DNA of 19,897 nucleotides from Chlamydiota bacterium (GTDB taxonomy: Bacteria; Auribacterota; UBA3054; B51-G9): assembly GCA_030596365.1 (NCBI GenBank), contig JAUVKG010000006.1, positions 1-19,897 on the forward strand, written 5' to 3'. Shown one piece after another: positions 1 through 6,973 of the stretch (position 1 is the first letter of the stretch; each line of letters opens with the position of its first letter). The notes below the pieces were generated by a model, which worked only from the letters and a program-made list of their open reading frames with translations, was not told where the DNA came from and made no database searches. Made by a program: the position numbers and the translations under genes.

Positions 1-191
1 CCTTCGTAATGAATAACGTCATATTCACTTGAATAAACATCGTTTGATATAGAAGAATTAGGTTTGATGAAAATTACAGGTTCTTTTGGAACTTCATCAT
101 TAAGTTCCTCTATATGCTCGATATAATTTTTACCTATACAAACAATTTTAGAAGGACAAATATTTTCGTTATTAAATTTAACAGCTTTCAT
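1..191 (-). CDS. Fumarylacetoacetate hydrolase (FAH) family protein, N-terminal part
   Basis: The gene is read on the minus strand from an ATG at 191 and is cut by the left window edge, so only about 63 N-terminal residues are visible. They contain KIVCIGKNYIEHIEEL, then EVPKEPVIFIKP and a final VIHYE. This is the N-terminal pattern of YcgM/FAHD1-type FAH enzymes: a (C/V)G(R/K)NY..H motif, P..P.(I/L)F.KP, and the start of the HYE(G/A)E segment that provides metal-binding glutamates. Such enzymes are soluble and hydrolyse acylpyruvates or decarboxylate or hydrate related oxo-acids in aromatic or sugar catabolism; the exact substrate cannot be told from this fragment. It lies 292 bp downstream of the cupin gene on the same strand and may have its own promoter. 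No clear Shine-Dalgarno sequence precedes the ATG. Family assignment is firm; function is inferred. Confidence 0.85.
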   Translation of the reverse strand, partial: MKAVKFNNENICPSKIVCIGKNYIEHIEELNDEVPKEPVIFIKPNSSISNDVYSSEYDVIHYE

Positions 192-483
192 ATTTTCTCA
201 CTATTTTGACACTAATTTCACAAAATTTTCAACCACGAATAGACACAAATAAACACGAATTTTTTCAATAATTATTAAACAAAAATCTTTTACGACAGAA
301 TCATGGTCGACAGAATCATTAAAAATATAGAAAATTTTTTTGAAAAATATTGTTATAATCGACCAATAACCAAAAAAAATATGAACATGAGTACAGTGTT
401 ACTTCGTTGCTGTCAACCATGATTCTGTCGAAATAAAAAAATTATTAACCATATTTTTTCAAATTCATTTTATTTGGTATTTC
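192..483. other. Intergenic region with dispersed-repeat remnants
   Basis: No gene is seen here. Positions 231-262 read as degenerate ACCACGAAT / ACACAAAT / ACACGAAT units. Similar ACCACTAATG.ACATGAATG.CACTAATT wording occurs at about 3706-3735. The rest is dominated by the inverted repeat listed separately at 293-430. A TATAAT at 354-359 lacks a suitably spaced -35 box and a gene to drive. Confidence 0.5.
293..430. repeat. 138-bp unit bounded by 21-bp inverted repeats
   Basis: The left arm (293-313) and right arm (410-430) are reverse complements with one mismatch in 21 (308 C against the complement of 415). The left end also repeats in tandem: CGACAGAATCAT occurs at 293-304 and again at 308-319. 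The 96-bp interior is AT-rich and non-coding. No clear target-site duplication is visible. It could be a small non-autonomous mobile element or a remnant of a dispersed CGACAGAATCAT repeat family. Confidence 0.6.
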
Positions 484-831
484 TTATACTAAAACTATTT
501 TATCTTCTTTAGTTATAATCATACATAAAAACTGATATTCTTTACCATAACATGCTTCATAATAATGATTTACTCCGGCGGGGATGTATATAAAATCACC
601 TTGTTTTGCGTGATAAACTTCATTGCCGACTACAACTTTTGCTTCACCACTAAGTACATATTGTTGATGATGTATCTCGTTTGTATGATTTGGTATACTC
701 CCACCTGATTGGATTGTAACTTTTCTAACTATGAAATCCTTTTCATTTTCCGGTGAAAGCACAGCCATAGCAGCTTTATCAGTTTTTGGCATTTCATTTT
801 CTTGATAATCGTTGCTGTTTTTGCAATACAT
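484..831 (-). CDS. Small single-domain cupin protein
   Basis: This 115-aa protein has one cupin_2 beta-barrel. Visible motif 1 is PNHTNEIHHQQYVLSGEAKVVV (about residues 48-69), where the His residues and the SGE turn sit at the usual positions. Motif 2 is GDFIYIPAGVNHYYEA (about 78-93). The His/Glu set suggests a metal-binding pocket, but small cupins range from sugar isomerases to sensor domains, so no substrate is assigned. The ATG at 831 is chosen because AAAGGAT lies about 6 nt upstream on the mRNA; an internal Met (MPKTDK) is a weaker alternative. There is no signal peptide, so it is probably cytoplasmic. It starts 32 bp after the preceding exported protein on the same strand, which suggests co-transcription. 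Confidence 0.85.
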   Translation of the reverse strand: MYCKNSNDYQENEMPKTDKAAMAVLSPENEKDFIVRKVTIQSGGSIPNHTNEIHHQQYVLSGEAKVVVGNEVYHAKQGDFIYIPAGVNHYYEACYGKEYQFLCMIITKEDKIVLV

Positions 832-863
832 TTTTAATCCTTTGTTTTCTTTAAATGATTTTG

Positions 864-1583
864 TTATAATTCATCAAAACTTCTGGTTATTGATTGTTTA
901 TTGGGGTAAAAATCCATTTTGCATTTTGCTCCGCTAATTTCAAAAGTTATTTTACGGCCAAGTGGTTGGAGTTTCTTAAGAGGGATTTTTATTTCAGAGT
1001 GCCATTCTATGCTTCCATTTGCGTAATTGAAAGAAATCACTGCAAAACTAATGTCATACTCACCTCTAACATAGTCCAATACATTTGATTTACTTGGTAT
1101 AGCAGAGAATGGCCAGGAATATGCCGTTCCGTCCGACAAGATGCTAACATTTATAACGGTATTATTATCTGATAGAACTTTCAAAGAAAAATAGTCTATT
1201 GGCGCTTTCGCCTCCTTAGCTTGAAAAGATTTTTTGTTTAAATTAGTTGAACAAATAGATCCTAAAAAGTATGGGGAAATCCTTTTTCCGAAATCAGGGC
1301 GATAATCAGTTTCAATTGACAGATATAACCAGTCGGCATCATACATACATTCTACATAATGACGGTCATACGTTTTTTTACCAATTTTATATCGTATAGA
1401 TGAGCCGCGATTACATGTCACCCATTCATTAGGATTTTGTTCAGAGTCAATAAGCACTTTATTCTTGGTGAAGTAGCAGAAGATTGGAGAACCTATAGCA
1501 ACTGGTTGTGAAGAATGCGCTGTGCCCCCTGTGAGCATGCAGAATATTATGTAGAACAAAACGCGTGAATTTATGTTAATCAT
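864..1583 (-). CDS. Exported protein with a CBM9/DOMON-like beta-sandwich
   Basis: This is a 239-aa protein. Residues 1 to about 25 (MININSRVLFYIIFCMLTGG followed by TAHSSQ) look like a Sec signal peptide. The mature part has the layout of the CBM9-like sandwich seen in exported PVC and Bacteroidetes proteins: VLIDSEQNPNEW near the N-terminus, then YDADWLYLSIETD, and a late IEWHSEIKIPLKKL motif matching the typical W..E..IPL.(K/E)L segment. That suggests binding of a carbohydrate or another ligand outside the cytoplasm. The similarity is to the fold pattern; I do not recognise a specific family. Its start overlaps the end of the upstream gene by 8 bp (1576-1583), a sign of translational coupling, and the cupin gene follows after 32 bp. 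Confidence 0.6.
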   Translation of the reverse strand: MININSRVLFYIIFCMLTGGTAHSSQPVAIGSPIFCYFTKNKVLIDSEQNPNEWVTCNRGSSIRYKIGKKTYDRHYVECMYDADWLYLSIETDYRPDFGKRISPYFLGSICSTNLNKKSFQAKEAKAPIDYFSLKVLSDNNTVINVSILSDGTAYSWPFSAIPSKSNVLDYVRGEYDISFAVISFNYANGSIEWHSEIKIPLKKLQPLGRKITFEISGAKCKMDFYPNKQSITRSFDEL

Positions 1584-2043
1584 GTTTTTCTCCTTTTTTA
1601 TGTTTTCTGGATTCTTTGATATAATTCCAGTGTGAATTATAAATTCCCATTAATTTTTCTTTTGAAATCGTGCTAAAAAAATCGTGTTTCCACGCACAAC
1701 TTCTTGCACCTGCAAAGATAAGCTTTTTGTCCCGGGCAACGATAGTAATGCCCGTAAAAGCACCGGGTTCGTTGTAATAAAGGAATGTATATGATTTCCA
1801 ATGTTTTATACTAATAGGTTTCTTAACTTTATAAACGTTTTCAAGTGTTTGTCCTGCATAAATACGCCGCAGAGCTAAATCTTTCCATACAGAGTTACAT
1901 TCCAGATGCATCCCAATATATGCAATTACATCTTTTTCACTGTGGATGCCAAAATACCACGAAACAAAACCAACTACGACAAATAGGCTAATTAAAATAT
2001 AGCAGATAATTCTGAGCCAAAGTTTTTTTGGAAACCATTTCAT
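1576..2043 (-). CDS. Hypothetical protein with one N-terminal membrane helix
   Basis: The product is about 155 aa when started at MKWFPKKLWLRI (ATG at 2043). A longer frame opens at 2082, but its first 13 residues are encoded by a repeat-derived hairpin region. The 2043 start has GGGATG about 10 nt upstream, so I prefer it. A basic N-terminus precedes one hydrophobic helix (about residues 9-31, IICYILISLFVVVGFVSWYF), so the product is probably anchored in the inner membrane with the rest outside. The remainder holds a short-strand pattern (SYTFLYYNEPGAF, GITIVARDKKLIFAGARSC). I do not recognise the family. It overlaps the following exported protein gene by 8 bp, so the two probably act together. 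Confidence 0.65.
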   Translation of the reverse strand: MKWFPKKLWLRIICYILISLFVVVGFVSWYFGIHSEKDVIAYIGMHLECNSVWKDLALRRIYAGQTLENVYKVKKPISIKHWKSYTFLYYNEPGAFTGITIVARDKKLIFAGARSCAWKHDFFSTISKEKLMGIYNSHWNYIKESRKHKKGEKHD

Positions 2044-2050
2044 ATTTTTT

Positions 2051-2144
2051 TCATCCCTTTCAGGGAAGTTTTGGGGTGGCATTCATATATCACAGGGTAG
2101 CGTATAACGCAACCCTGTGCTGGCTTATTTAAGTCCTTCGGACT
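2051..2144. repeat. REP-like hairpin cluster
   Basis: Three hairpins lie in about 95 bp: TCCCT/AGGGA at 2054-2058 and 2062-2066; CACAGGGT/ACCCTGTG at 2091-2098 and 2112-2119, with an inner CGT/ACG pair at 2101-2103 and 2107-2109; and AGTCC/GGACT at 2132-2136 and 2140-2144. The cluster separates radA from the next minus-strand gene. No T-run follows any stem, so a terminator role is not supported; a REP-type element or transcript-processing site is more likely. Confidence 0.6.
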
Positions 2145-2173
2145 AAAATCCATAATTTGTGTGCAATGTGTTA

Positions 2174-2204
2174 CTAATAACTAATAACTAATAACTAATA
2201 ACTA
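2174..2204. repeat. 7-bp tandem repeat (CTAATAA)4 ending on the radA stop codon
   Basis: Four exact CTAATAA units (2174-2201) are followed by a partial CTA at 2202-2204. That CTA is the complement of the radA TAG stop codon. The repeat therefore begins directly at the end of the gene, on its 3' side. Confidence 0.9.
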
Positions 2205-3590
2205 CTTCCCAATTCCAAGTGCTTCTTTCATCGCTTCTGTTACGTCTTTGCATCCAACAAGCTCAACTCCCTCCCATTTAATTCTTGACTTACCTTTTTC
2301 TCTAAAAGTTTTTAAATTGTGCGCGGGTAAAATACATTTCTTGAATCCTAACCGCTTGGCTTCCATAACCCGCCGCTCGATCTGACTGACCGCACGTACT
2401 TCTCCTCCAAGCCCGACTTCGCCAAGAACAATTGTATCATCAGCAACAGGTTTATCATAAAAACTTGACGCAATAGCCGCAACACAGGCGAGATCAAGTC
2501 CGGGTTCTGTTACTTTAACTCCACCGGCAAGATTTACAAAAACGTCCTGAGTGTTTACTGTCAGTCCGACACGTTTTTCTAAAACAGCAAGCAGCATTGT
2601 TATACGATTAACATCAACGCCAACAGCTCTTCTTGCAGGCGAACCAAAAGGAGATGTCGCGACAAGCGCCTGGACTTCGAGCAGCAGCGGGCGGGTACCT
2701 TCAAGTGCTGACCCAACAACAGATCCGCTCCGTTGTTTTTGTCGTTGCGCGAGAAAAATAGCGGATGGATTTGGTACTTCTTCGAGGCCGTGGCCTGTCA
2801 TTTCAAATACGCCGATTTCATCTGTAGAGCCAAAGCGATTTTTTACAGCGCGTAAAATTCTATAAACATTATGCCTTGCGCCCTCAAAATATAAAACAGT
2901 GTCAACTAGATGCTCAACCACTCTTGGCCCGGCGATTGAACCTGATTTTGTTACGTGTCCAACGAGCATAACCGCGATATGATTTATTTTTGCGAAACGA
3001 ACTAATTCAGCAGCGCATTCACGAACCTGAGTAACACTACCGGGTGCGCTGGACAATTCCTCATTAAACATAACTTGAATTGAATCGATAAGCAGGAGTG
3101 CCGGTTTTATTTTATTAGCTTCCGCAAGAACGTTTTTAATATTTGTATCGGGAAGAATATAAATTTCAGGATTTTCAACATTAAGTCTGTGTGAACGTAA
3201 TTTTGTTTGTGCAGCCGATTCTTCACCGCTAACATAAAGTACCGTCATTTCTTTTGTTGCAAATCCCTGAGCAGCCTGAAGAATAATTGTTGATTTTCCA
3301 ATTCCGGGATCTCCGCCGACAAGAGTTACCTGCCCCGGCACGACTCCTCCACCGAGTATTCTGTCGAACTCATCAATTCCTGTTTTACGCCGTTCGCTTG
3401 AAGTAAGTTCAACATTCATTATAGAAATTGCATGTTCGTAAGCTGAGCTTTGAGTTATTCCGCCGGGACGTGCGTTAACTATTTCTTCAGCTAAAGTATT
3501 CCATTGTCCGCAAGCGGAACATTTTCCTTCCCATTTAGGGCTGGTATTACCACATTCCTGACAAACGTATTGTATTTTTTGTTTAGCCAT
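2202..3590 (-). CDS. radA: DNA recombination/repair ATPase RadA (Sms)
   Basis: This 462-aa protein matches the usual RadA length and domain order: an N-terminal C4 zinc finger (VCQECGN and CSACGQW, residues about 9-29), a RecA-like ATPase core with Walker A GGDPGIGKS (about 92-100) and Walker B LLLIDSIQ, the RadA-specific KNRFG motif (VKNRFGSTDEIG), and a C-terminal Lon-protease-like domain (LAGGVKVTEPGLDLA, VVLGEVGLGGEVR-type segment). RadA drives branch migration of recombination intermediates. I place the start at MAKQKIQYVC (ATG at 3590). The frame stays open to 3650, but those 20 extra codons lie inside a conserved leader and its hairpin and show no family similarity. There is no strong Shine-Dalgarno sequence before 3590. 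The stop codon coincides with the 7-bp tandem repeat. Confidence 0.96.
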   Translation of the reverse strand: MAKQKIQYVCQECGNTSPKWEGKCSACGQWNTLAEEIVNARPGGITQSSAYEHAISIMNVELTSSERRKTGIDEFDRILGGGVVPGQVTLVGGDPGIGKSTIILQAAQGFATKEMTVLYVSGEESAAQTKLRSHRLNVENPEIYILPDTNIKNVLAEANKIKPALLLIDSIQVMFNEELSSAPGSVTQVRECAAELVRFAKINHIAVMLVGHVTKSGSIAGPRVVEHLVDTVLYFEGARHNVYRILRAVKNRFGSTDEIGVFEMTGHGLEEVPNPSAIFLAQRQKQRSGSVVGSALEGTRPLLLEVQALVATSPFGSPARRAVGVDVNRITMLLAVLEKRVGLTVNTQDVFVNLAGGVKVTEPGLDLACVAAIASSFYDKPVADDTIVLGEVGLGGEVRAVSQIERRVMEAKRLGFKKCILPAHNLKTFREKGKSRIKWEGVELVGCKDVTEAMKEALGIGK

Positions 3591-3678
3591 GTCGTGCCGA
3601 TTATTGTTAATTTTTAGGCGCTCGGAGGAAATTGAAATCAGCTGTCGCAAATTTCAATTTATTTTCCGCGCGTTTGAT
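3591..3678 (-). promoter_or_regulatory. radA 5' leader with hairpin, homologous to the AraC-gene leader
   Basis: On the plus strand the blocks are GTGCCGATTAT (3594-3604), CTCGGAGG (3621-3628), a stem AAATTGAAAT (3629-3638) with ATTTCAATTT (3651-3660), and GTTTGAT (3672-3678). The same blocks lie before the AraC-type gene at 7841-7938. The distance between the first two blocks is 27 bp in both, and 11 bp separate the hairpin from GTTTGAT in both, but the stem sequences differ. In mRNA sense the order is hairpin, then TTTCCTCCGAG, then TAATCGGCAC, then the ATG. It may be a folded leader RNA or a promoter with an upstream terminator-like stem. Confidence 0.65.
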
Positions 3679-3690
3679 AGTAATTTTATT

Positions 3691-3819
3691 TTTAAGCTTT
3701 CTTTACCACTAATGAACATGAATGCCACTAATTAATTTTATTTATATTGCAATTGTTTTAAATTACGACTGTGCTTTAAGGCACATTATTCATTGCTGTT
3801 AATAAAAATCATTTTCATT
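3691..3819. other. AT-rich intergenic stretch
   Basis: No gene is seen. It includes a degenerate CCACTAATGAACATGAATGC repeat remnant (3707-3726) and a small TGTGC/GCACA stem (3770-3774 with 3781-3785). Neither is followed by a T-run in the direction of queE transcription. Confidence 0.4.
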
Positions 3820-4074
3820 TTACGGACAACGGTCCTCGGCCTACCGACCACCGCCCGACATTCGCCGGGTGCTTTGCAAATACCGAATACCGAATACTGA
3901 TTACCTTTTCGACAATGTCGGAATCCGGCCTCACCGAGACCGGCTACAGCCGATAACGAATTACGGATCACGGACCACGGATTACGGACAACGGTCCTCG
4001 GCCTACCGACCACTGAATACTGAATACTGATTACCTTTTCAACAATGTCGGAATCCGGTCTCGCCGAGACCGGC
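3820..4074. repeat. Duplicated GC-richer intergenic repeat blocks downstream of queE
   Basis: Block A is 32 bp and identical at 3820-3851 and 3982-4013. It contains ACGGTCCTCGGCCTACCGAC. Block B is 53 bp at 3892-3944 and 4022-4074, with three differences. It contains GAATACTGATTACCTTTTC and ends in a stem. In the second copy the stem is perfect: CCGGTCTCG (4055-4063) and CGAGACCGG (4065-4073). Between the blocks are runs of related words such as TACCGAATAC and ATTACGGATCACGGACCACG. The copies start 2 bp after the queE stop. The GC content is clearly higher than in the surrounding DNA. Confidence 0.85.
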
Positions 4075-4075
4075 A

Positions 4076-4711
4076 TTATTTTCCATGTTCGCTGTTCCAT
4101 AGGAGTGTTTGTAATCTTCCTCCGAACCGAACGTTATTATTACAGCAAAACGGAACCAGCCATGCTGCACCGCGAATATGTTTCTCTCTTGTAGCTGCAT
4201 TAGGCATAAGGAAAATATTTTCTTTTTCGATGTCAAAATTTTCAATTCTTTTCAATGCGTCTAATGCTTCTTCAATTGATCCAACAACGATTTTAATTTG
4301 TTTTTTACATTTTTTAGAAAGATTTTTCTTTATAATTTCTTCTTCCCAGCACTGATATAATTTTGGACTTAACGACAATAAATGTGGATTGCAATCGACA
4401 AAGATTGTTGAATTGGTCTCAATAGTTATTTTTTTATTTAAAGAATTAAGTTCATTGCATAAAACTTTTAATTCTTCAGGATAAATTGTTGGTTCGCCAC
4501 CTGTTATTACCACATGCTCAACATCGTATTTTTGTACTTCGTCAACGATTGAAGAAATAGGCATCTCATTGCCATCCTCCTGTGATTTGGCGTAAGCGCT
4601 GTCGCACCACGGACAATCCAAGTTGCATCCTGCAACGCGTATAAACATTGAAGGAATTCCTGTATAAATTCCTTCACCCTGAACTGACAAGAACATTTCA
4701 TTAATTATCAT
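4076..4711 (-). CDS. queE: 7-carboxy-7-deazaguanine synthase QueE
   Basis: This 211-aa radical-SAM enzyme converts 6-carboxytetrahydropterin to 7-carboxy-7-deazaguanine, the ring-contraction step of queuosine and 7-deazaguanine synthesis. The N-terminus MIINEMFLSVQGEGIYTG is the family's substrate loop. The cluster motif is CNLDCPWC (C-x3-C-x2-C, about residues 29-36), followed by CDSAYA. The SAM-binding GGEP lies at about 71-74 (VVITGGEPTIYP). The C-terminus RLQTLLWN matches the usual RLH.LLWG end, so the protein is complete. AAAGGTG about 5 nt before the ATG is a good ribosome-binding site, and a near-consensus promoter lies upstream. The partner genes queC, queD and queF are not in the window. 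Confidence 0.95.
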   Translation of the reverse strand: MIINEMFLSVQGEGIYTGIPSMFIRVAGCNLDCPWCDSAYAKSQEDGNEMPISSIVDEVQKYDVEHVVITGGEPTIYPEELKVLCNELNSLNKKITIETNSTIFVDCNPHLLSLSPKLYQCWEEEIIKKNLSKKCKKQIKIVVGSIEEALDALKRIENFDIEKENIFLMPNAATREKHIRGAAWLVPFCCNNNVRFGGRLQTLLWNSEHGK

Positions 4712-4752
4712 TATTTCACCTTTATCAATTAACTGTGTATTACAATGTATAA

Positions 4753-4781
4753 ATTTTACGTTTTTTCTTAAATCTTGTCAA
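4753..4781 (-). promoter_or_regulatory. Sigma-70-type promoter of queE
   Basis: On the minus strand, TTGACA (4776-4781) and TAAAAT (4753-4758) are separated by exactly 17 bp. The predicted RNA start is about 35 nt before the queE ATG. This is the best-scoring promoter by eye in the left half of the window. Confidence 0.75.
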
Positions 4782-4791
4782 TAGAATAATT

Positions 4792-4847
4792 GAATGATGG
4801 AATGGTGGAATGGTGGATTGATGGAATGATGGAATGATGGAATGATG
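4792..4847. repeat. 8-bp tandem repeat, 7 units of GAATGATG type
   Basis: Seven 8-bp units occur with substitutions (GAATGATG, GAATGGTG, GATTGATG). The repeat is directly upstream of the queE promoter region. Related TGGA-anchored repeats recur at 6872-6965 and 10832-10905. Confidence 0.9.
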
Positions 4848-4851
4848 GAAG

Positions 4852-4936
4852 AACCACCCCGCCCTGTCGGGCACCCCTCCTTAACACACCCCGTCGCTTC
4901 GCGCCACCCCTCTCAAGAGGGGATTAGGAGGGGACT
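4852..4936. repeat. GC-rich hairpin element, copy 1 (CCACCCCGCCCT family)
   Basis: It starts AACCACCCCGCCCT, continues with GGGCACCCCTCCTTA, and holds an inner stem CCCCTCT (4907-4913) with AGAGGGG (4916-4922). Its outer CACCCCTCC is matched by TAGGAGGGG near the end. A shorter relative lies at 10832-10905. Both copies touch TGGAATGA-type tandem repeats. It is non-coding and REP-like. Confidence 0.7.
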
Positions 4937-4957
4937 GAGGTTTGGATATTTCTATCC

Positions 4958-5302
4958 GGTTCTGTCAAATAAGACATGGAAAAAATGAAAAAGGACGGTT
5001 AGCCAAAATGTGGCAAAGCCACAAAGGCATTTAGCCCTGAGTTCTTTAGCCCGAAGGATTTCGGGTCAACGTGGGGTACATGAATTTCCTATCATTATCC
5101 GCGACAAAAATTCCTCAATCTTGTCGCGGAAAAAAGATGGTTAAACGCTGTCCCCGTGCTAAAGCACGGGGCTAATCGCTATAACCACTTTGCGGTAAAA
5201 AATAGCAAACCCGAGTTATGCACAATTTTAATTTATTCCGACGAGCTTTCAAATTGCCCATTCTCATAAATTAGAATTCTGTCTATTATATTTGACAGAA
5301 CC
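4958..5302. repeat. 345-bp unit with 14-bp terminal inverted repeats and internal hairpins
   Basis: GGTTCTGTCAAATA (4958-4971) and its exact reverse complement (5289-5302) bound this unit. Internal stems are TGTGGC/GCCACA (5009-5023), CCCGAA/TTCGGG (5050-5065), TCCGCGACAA/TTGTCGCGGA (5098-5107 with 5121-5130) and CCCCGTGCT/AGCACGGGG (5152-5160 with 5163-5171). No open reading frame of note is present. It could be a MITE carrying REP-like hairpins, or several unrelated REP elements that happen to lie between the arms. It occupies the divergent gap between queE and the MATE gene; 5303-5374 holds nothing I can name. Confidence 0.55.
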
Positions 5303-5374
5303 TTCTATCCCTTCAGGATACTATATAGGTTGTTAAATTCATCCTTGGTTATGACCATGAGAACTCTAAACCAT

Positions 5375-5398
5375 AATTGAATTTTAAAAAATTCAATT
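5375..5398 (+). promoter_or_regulatory. Palindrome just upstream of the MATE gene
   Basis: AATTGAATTTT (5375-5385) and AAAATTCAATT (5388-5398) form an 11-bp stem 20 bp before the preferred ATG (5419). Its position resembles the leader hairpins found at other genes here, but it lacks the AATTTCCT end. A two-fold operator is an alternative. Confidence 0.45.
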
Positions 5399-5418
5399 AT
5401 TTGATACACTATATCCCT

Positions 5419-6858
5419 ATGAATAAAAATAAAAAAATGATTTTTGGTGGGAAGCGTGAGCTGCTGAAAGTTGCCTGGCCTTTAATTATGTCCACGGCTT
5501 CTTATTCAATTATGCACTTTTTTGATCGTGTGATGTTGACACGTTATAGCGATACAACTGCCGCTGCGGCAACCGGAGCGGGAATACTTGCTTTTGCGCT
5601 GTTAAGTTTGTTTCTTGGAATAGCAGGTTATACAACAACTTTTGTTTCACAATACCACGGTTCAGGTGACAAAAATATGTGTGCAAGAAGTTTTTGGCAC
5701 GGTGTTTATTTTTCTTTAGCATGCGGAATTTTATACCCTTTCGTCATGCGGCCGGCCGGGATGCAGATTTTCAATTTTATGAATCACGATCCGGATGTTC
5801 TGAACGCAGAAAAGGTATATTTTGGAACGCTTGCTTTTGGAGCAATTTTCCCTCTTTTAAGTAATTCTATTTCAGCTTTCTTCAGCGGTCGTGGAAAAAC
5901 CAAAGTGATAATGTGGGTAACTATATCTATTGCCGGTATAAATATTTTTTTAAATTACTGCCTTATTTTCGGAAGACTCGGTGCGCCCGAACTAGGGATC
6001 AGAGGAGCAGCTATAGCAACGGTTTTTTCATCATTTTGCGGAATGGTTTTGTACACGATATTAATTTTCAGAAAGAAAATCCGCAAGGAATATAATATTT
6101 TTGGTAATACAGCTTTTAGATGGTCAACTTTAAAAAATCTCATAAAATATGGAGGACCATCAGGAATTAGTTTCAGTCTCGATATTATGGCGTTCTCGAT
6201 TTTCGTTCTTCTTATCGGCCATGTTGGCAGGGTTCAACTGATAGCTTCAAATATAGCGTTAACGATTAACACGTTATCATTTCTTCCAATGCTTGGATTT
6301 TCTATGGCAACGACAATACTTGTTGGAAAATACATGGGAAAGGGAGATAAAAAAGCAGCTGAAAGATCCGCTTATTCAGGTGTTAAATGTGCCGCAGTTT
6401 ATATGATATTTATGGGATTTCTTTTTGTTCTGGCGCCTAATTTATTTTTCTGGTTTTTTAAAGGTAAAGGTATAAATCCTTCAACGTTCAATGAAATCTT
6501 TTATTACGGTAAATGGCTGTTGGTTATGCTTGCTTTTCTCGGAGTGTTTGACGCAGTAAATGTAACTTTCAGCGGTGCACTAAAAGGTGCGGGAGATACC
6601 TGGTTTACAATGTGGATCAGCGTTCTTACGTCCTGGTTATTATTTGCGCCGGCGGTATATTTAGTAACAGATGTTTTTAAAGCCGGTATTTTCTGGGCGT
6701 GGGGTTGTTTTGTGATTTATGTTGCTTTACTTGCTCTTTTTTACTGGATAAGATTTTCTCTCGGCAGATGGAAAGATATTGATATTAAAGAAAAAAAAGC
6801 ACCTCCTCCTCCGATAATTTCAGAAGTTGCTGCTGAAACTCAGATTATTGAGAATTGA
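5419..6858 (+). CDS. MATE-family multidrug/cation antiporter
   Basis: This inner-membrane protein of about 479 aa has roughly 12 hydrophobic helices in two similar halves. The first helix region reads LLKVAWPLIMSTASYSIMHFFDRVMLTRYS, the typical MATE start with the P...S....(F/L).D...(L/V) signature. Later segments such as ISAFFSGRGKTKV and VTFSGALKGAGDTWF match the family's conserved (F/L)(R/S)G.G.T loops in the N- and C-lobes. MATE proteins export cationic drugs or metabolites using H+ or Na+ gradients; the substrate here is unknown. A TTG at 5377 would add 14 residues, but it falls inside the palindrome, so the ATG at 5419 is preferred; ATG at 5437 is also possible. No clear Shine-Dalgarno sequence precedes either. 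The gene converges on the AraC-type regulator. Confidence 0.92.
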   Translation: MNKNKKMIFGGKRELLKVAWPLIMSTASYSIMHFFDRVMLTRYSDTTAAAATGAGILAFALLSLFLGIAGYTTTFVSQYHGSGDKNMCARSFWHGVYFSLACGILYPFVMRPAGMQIFNFMNHDPDVLNAEKVYFGTLAFGAIFPLLSNSISAFFSGRGKTKVIMWVTISIAGINIFLNYCLIFGRLGAPELGIRGAAIATVFSSFCGMVLYTILIFRKKIRKEYNIFGNTAFRWSTLKNLIKYGGPSGISFSLDIMAFSIFVLLIGHVGRVQLIASNIALTINTLSFLPMLGFSMATTILVGKYMGKGDKKAAERSAYSGVKCAAVYMIFMGFLFVLAPNLFFWFFKGKGINPSTFNEIFYYGKWLLVMLAFLGVFDAVNVTFSGALKGAGDTWFTMWISVLTSWLLFAPAVYLVTDVFKAGIFWAWGCFVIYVALLALFYWIRFSLGRWKDIDIKEKKAPPPPIISEVAAETQIIEN

Positions 6859-6871
6859 TATCGGTGATCCG

Positions 6872-6965
6872 TGGACACAATGGACACAATGGACACAATG
6901 GACACGGCACCACTCCACCACTCCACCACTCCATTACTCCATTACTCCATTACTCCATTACTCCA
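6872..6965. repeat. Two adjoining short tandem repeats between convergent genes
   Basis: Four 9-bp TGGACACAA-type units (6872-6907; the last is TGGACACGG) are followed by seven 8-bp units (6910-6965): three CCACTCCA and four TTACTCCA. The array begins 13 bp after the MATE stop and ends 8 bp from the stop of the convergent AraC-type gene. On the other strand the 8-bp units read TGGAGTGG and TGGAGTAA, similar to the repeat at 4792-4847. Confidence 0.9.
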
Positions 6966-6973
6966 CTCTTCCG

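Noticed and set aside
354..359. TATAAT promoter on the plus strand
   Set aside because: There is no -35 box at 16-18 bp, and only a 13-codon frame lies downstream.
2044..2082. Longer start for the one-helix membrane protein
   Set aside because: The added 13 codons are encoded by a REP-like hairpin and lack a ribosome-binding site, whereas the ATG at 2043 has one.
2174..2204. CRISPR-like array
   Set aside because: The units are 7 bp, directly adjoining and without spacers; the same holds for the other tandem arrays, and no cas gene is present.
3591..3650. N-terminal extension of RadA by 20 residues
   Set aside because: The extra codons lie in the hairpin leader shared with the AraC gene, and RadA proteins normally begin just before the zinc finger, as at 3590.
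3786..4100. Minus-strand open frame of 104 codons between queE and radA
   Set aside because: It consists of translated repeat blocks (3820-4074), overlaps the end of queE and has no ribosome-binding site or family resemblance.
5098..5130. Rho-independent terminator at TCCGCGACAA/TTGTCGCGGA
   Set aside because: The stem is followed by an A-run on the plus strand and by no T-run on the minus strand, so neither direction fits; it is better treated as part of the repeat unit.
5377..5418. TTG start for the MATE protein
   Set aside because: It falls inside an 11-bp palindrome and adds residues unlike the family; the ATG at 5419 fits better.
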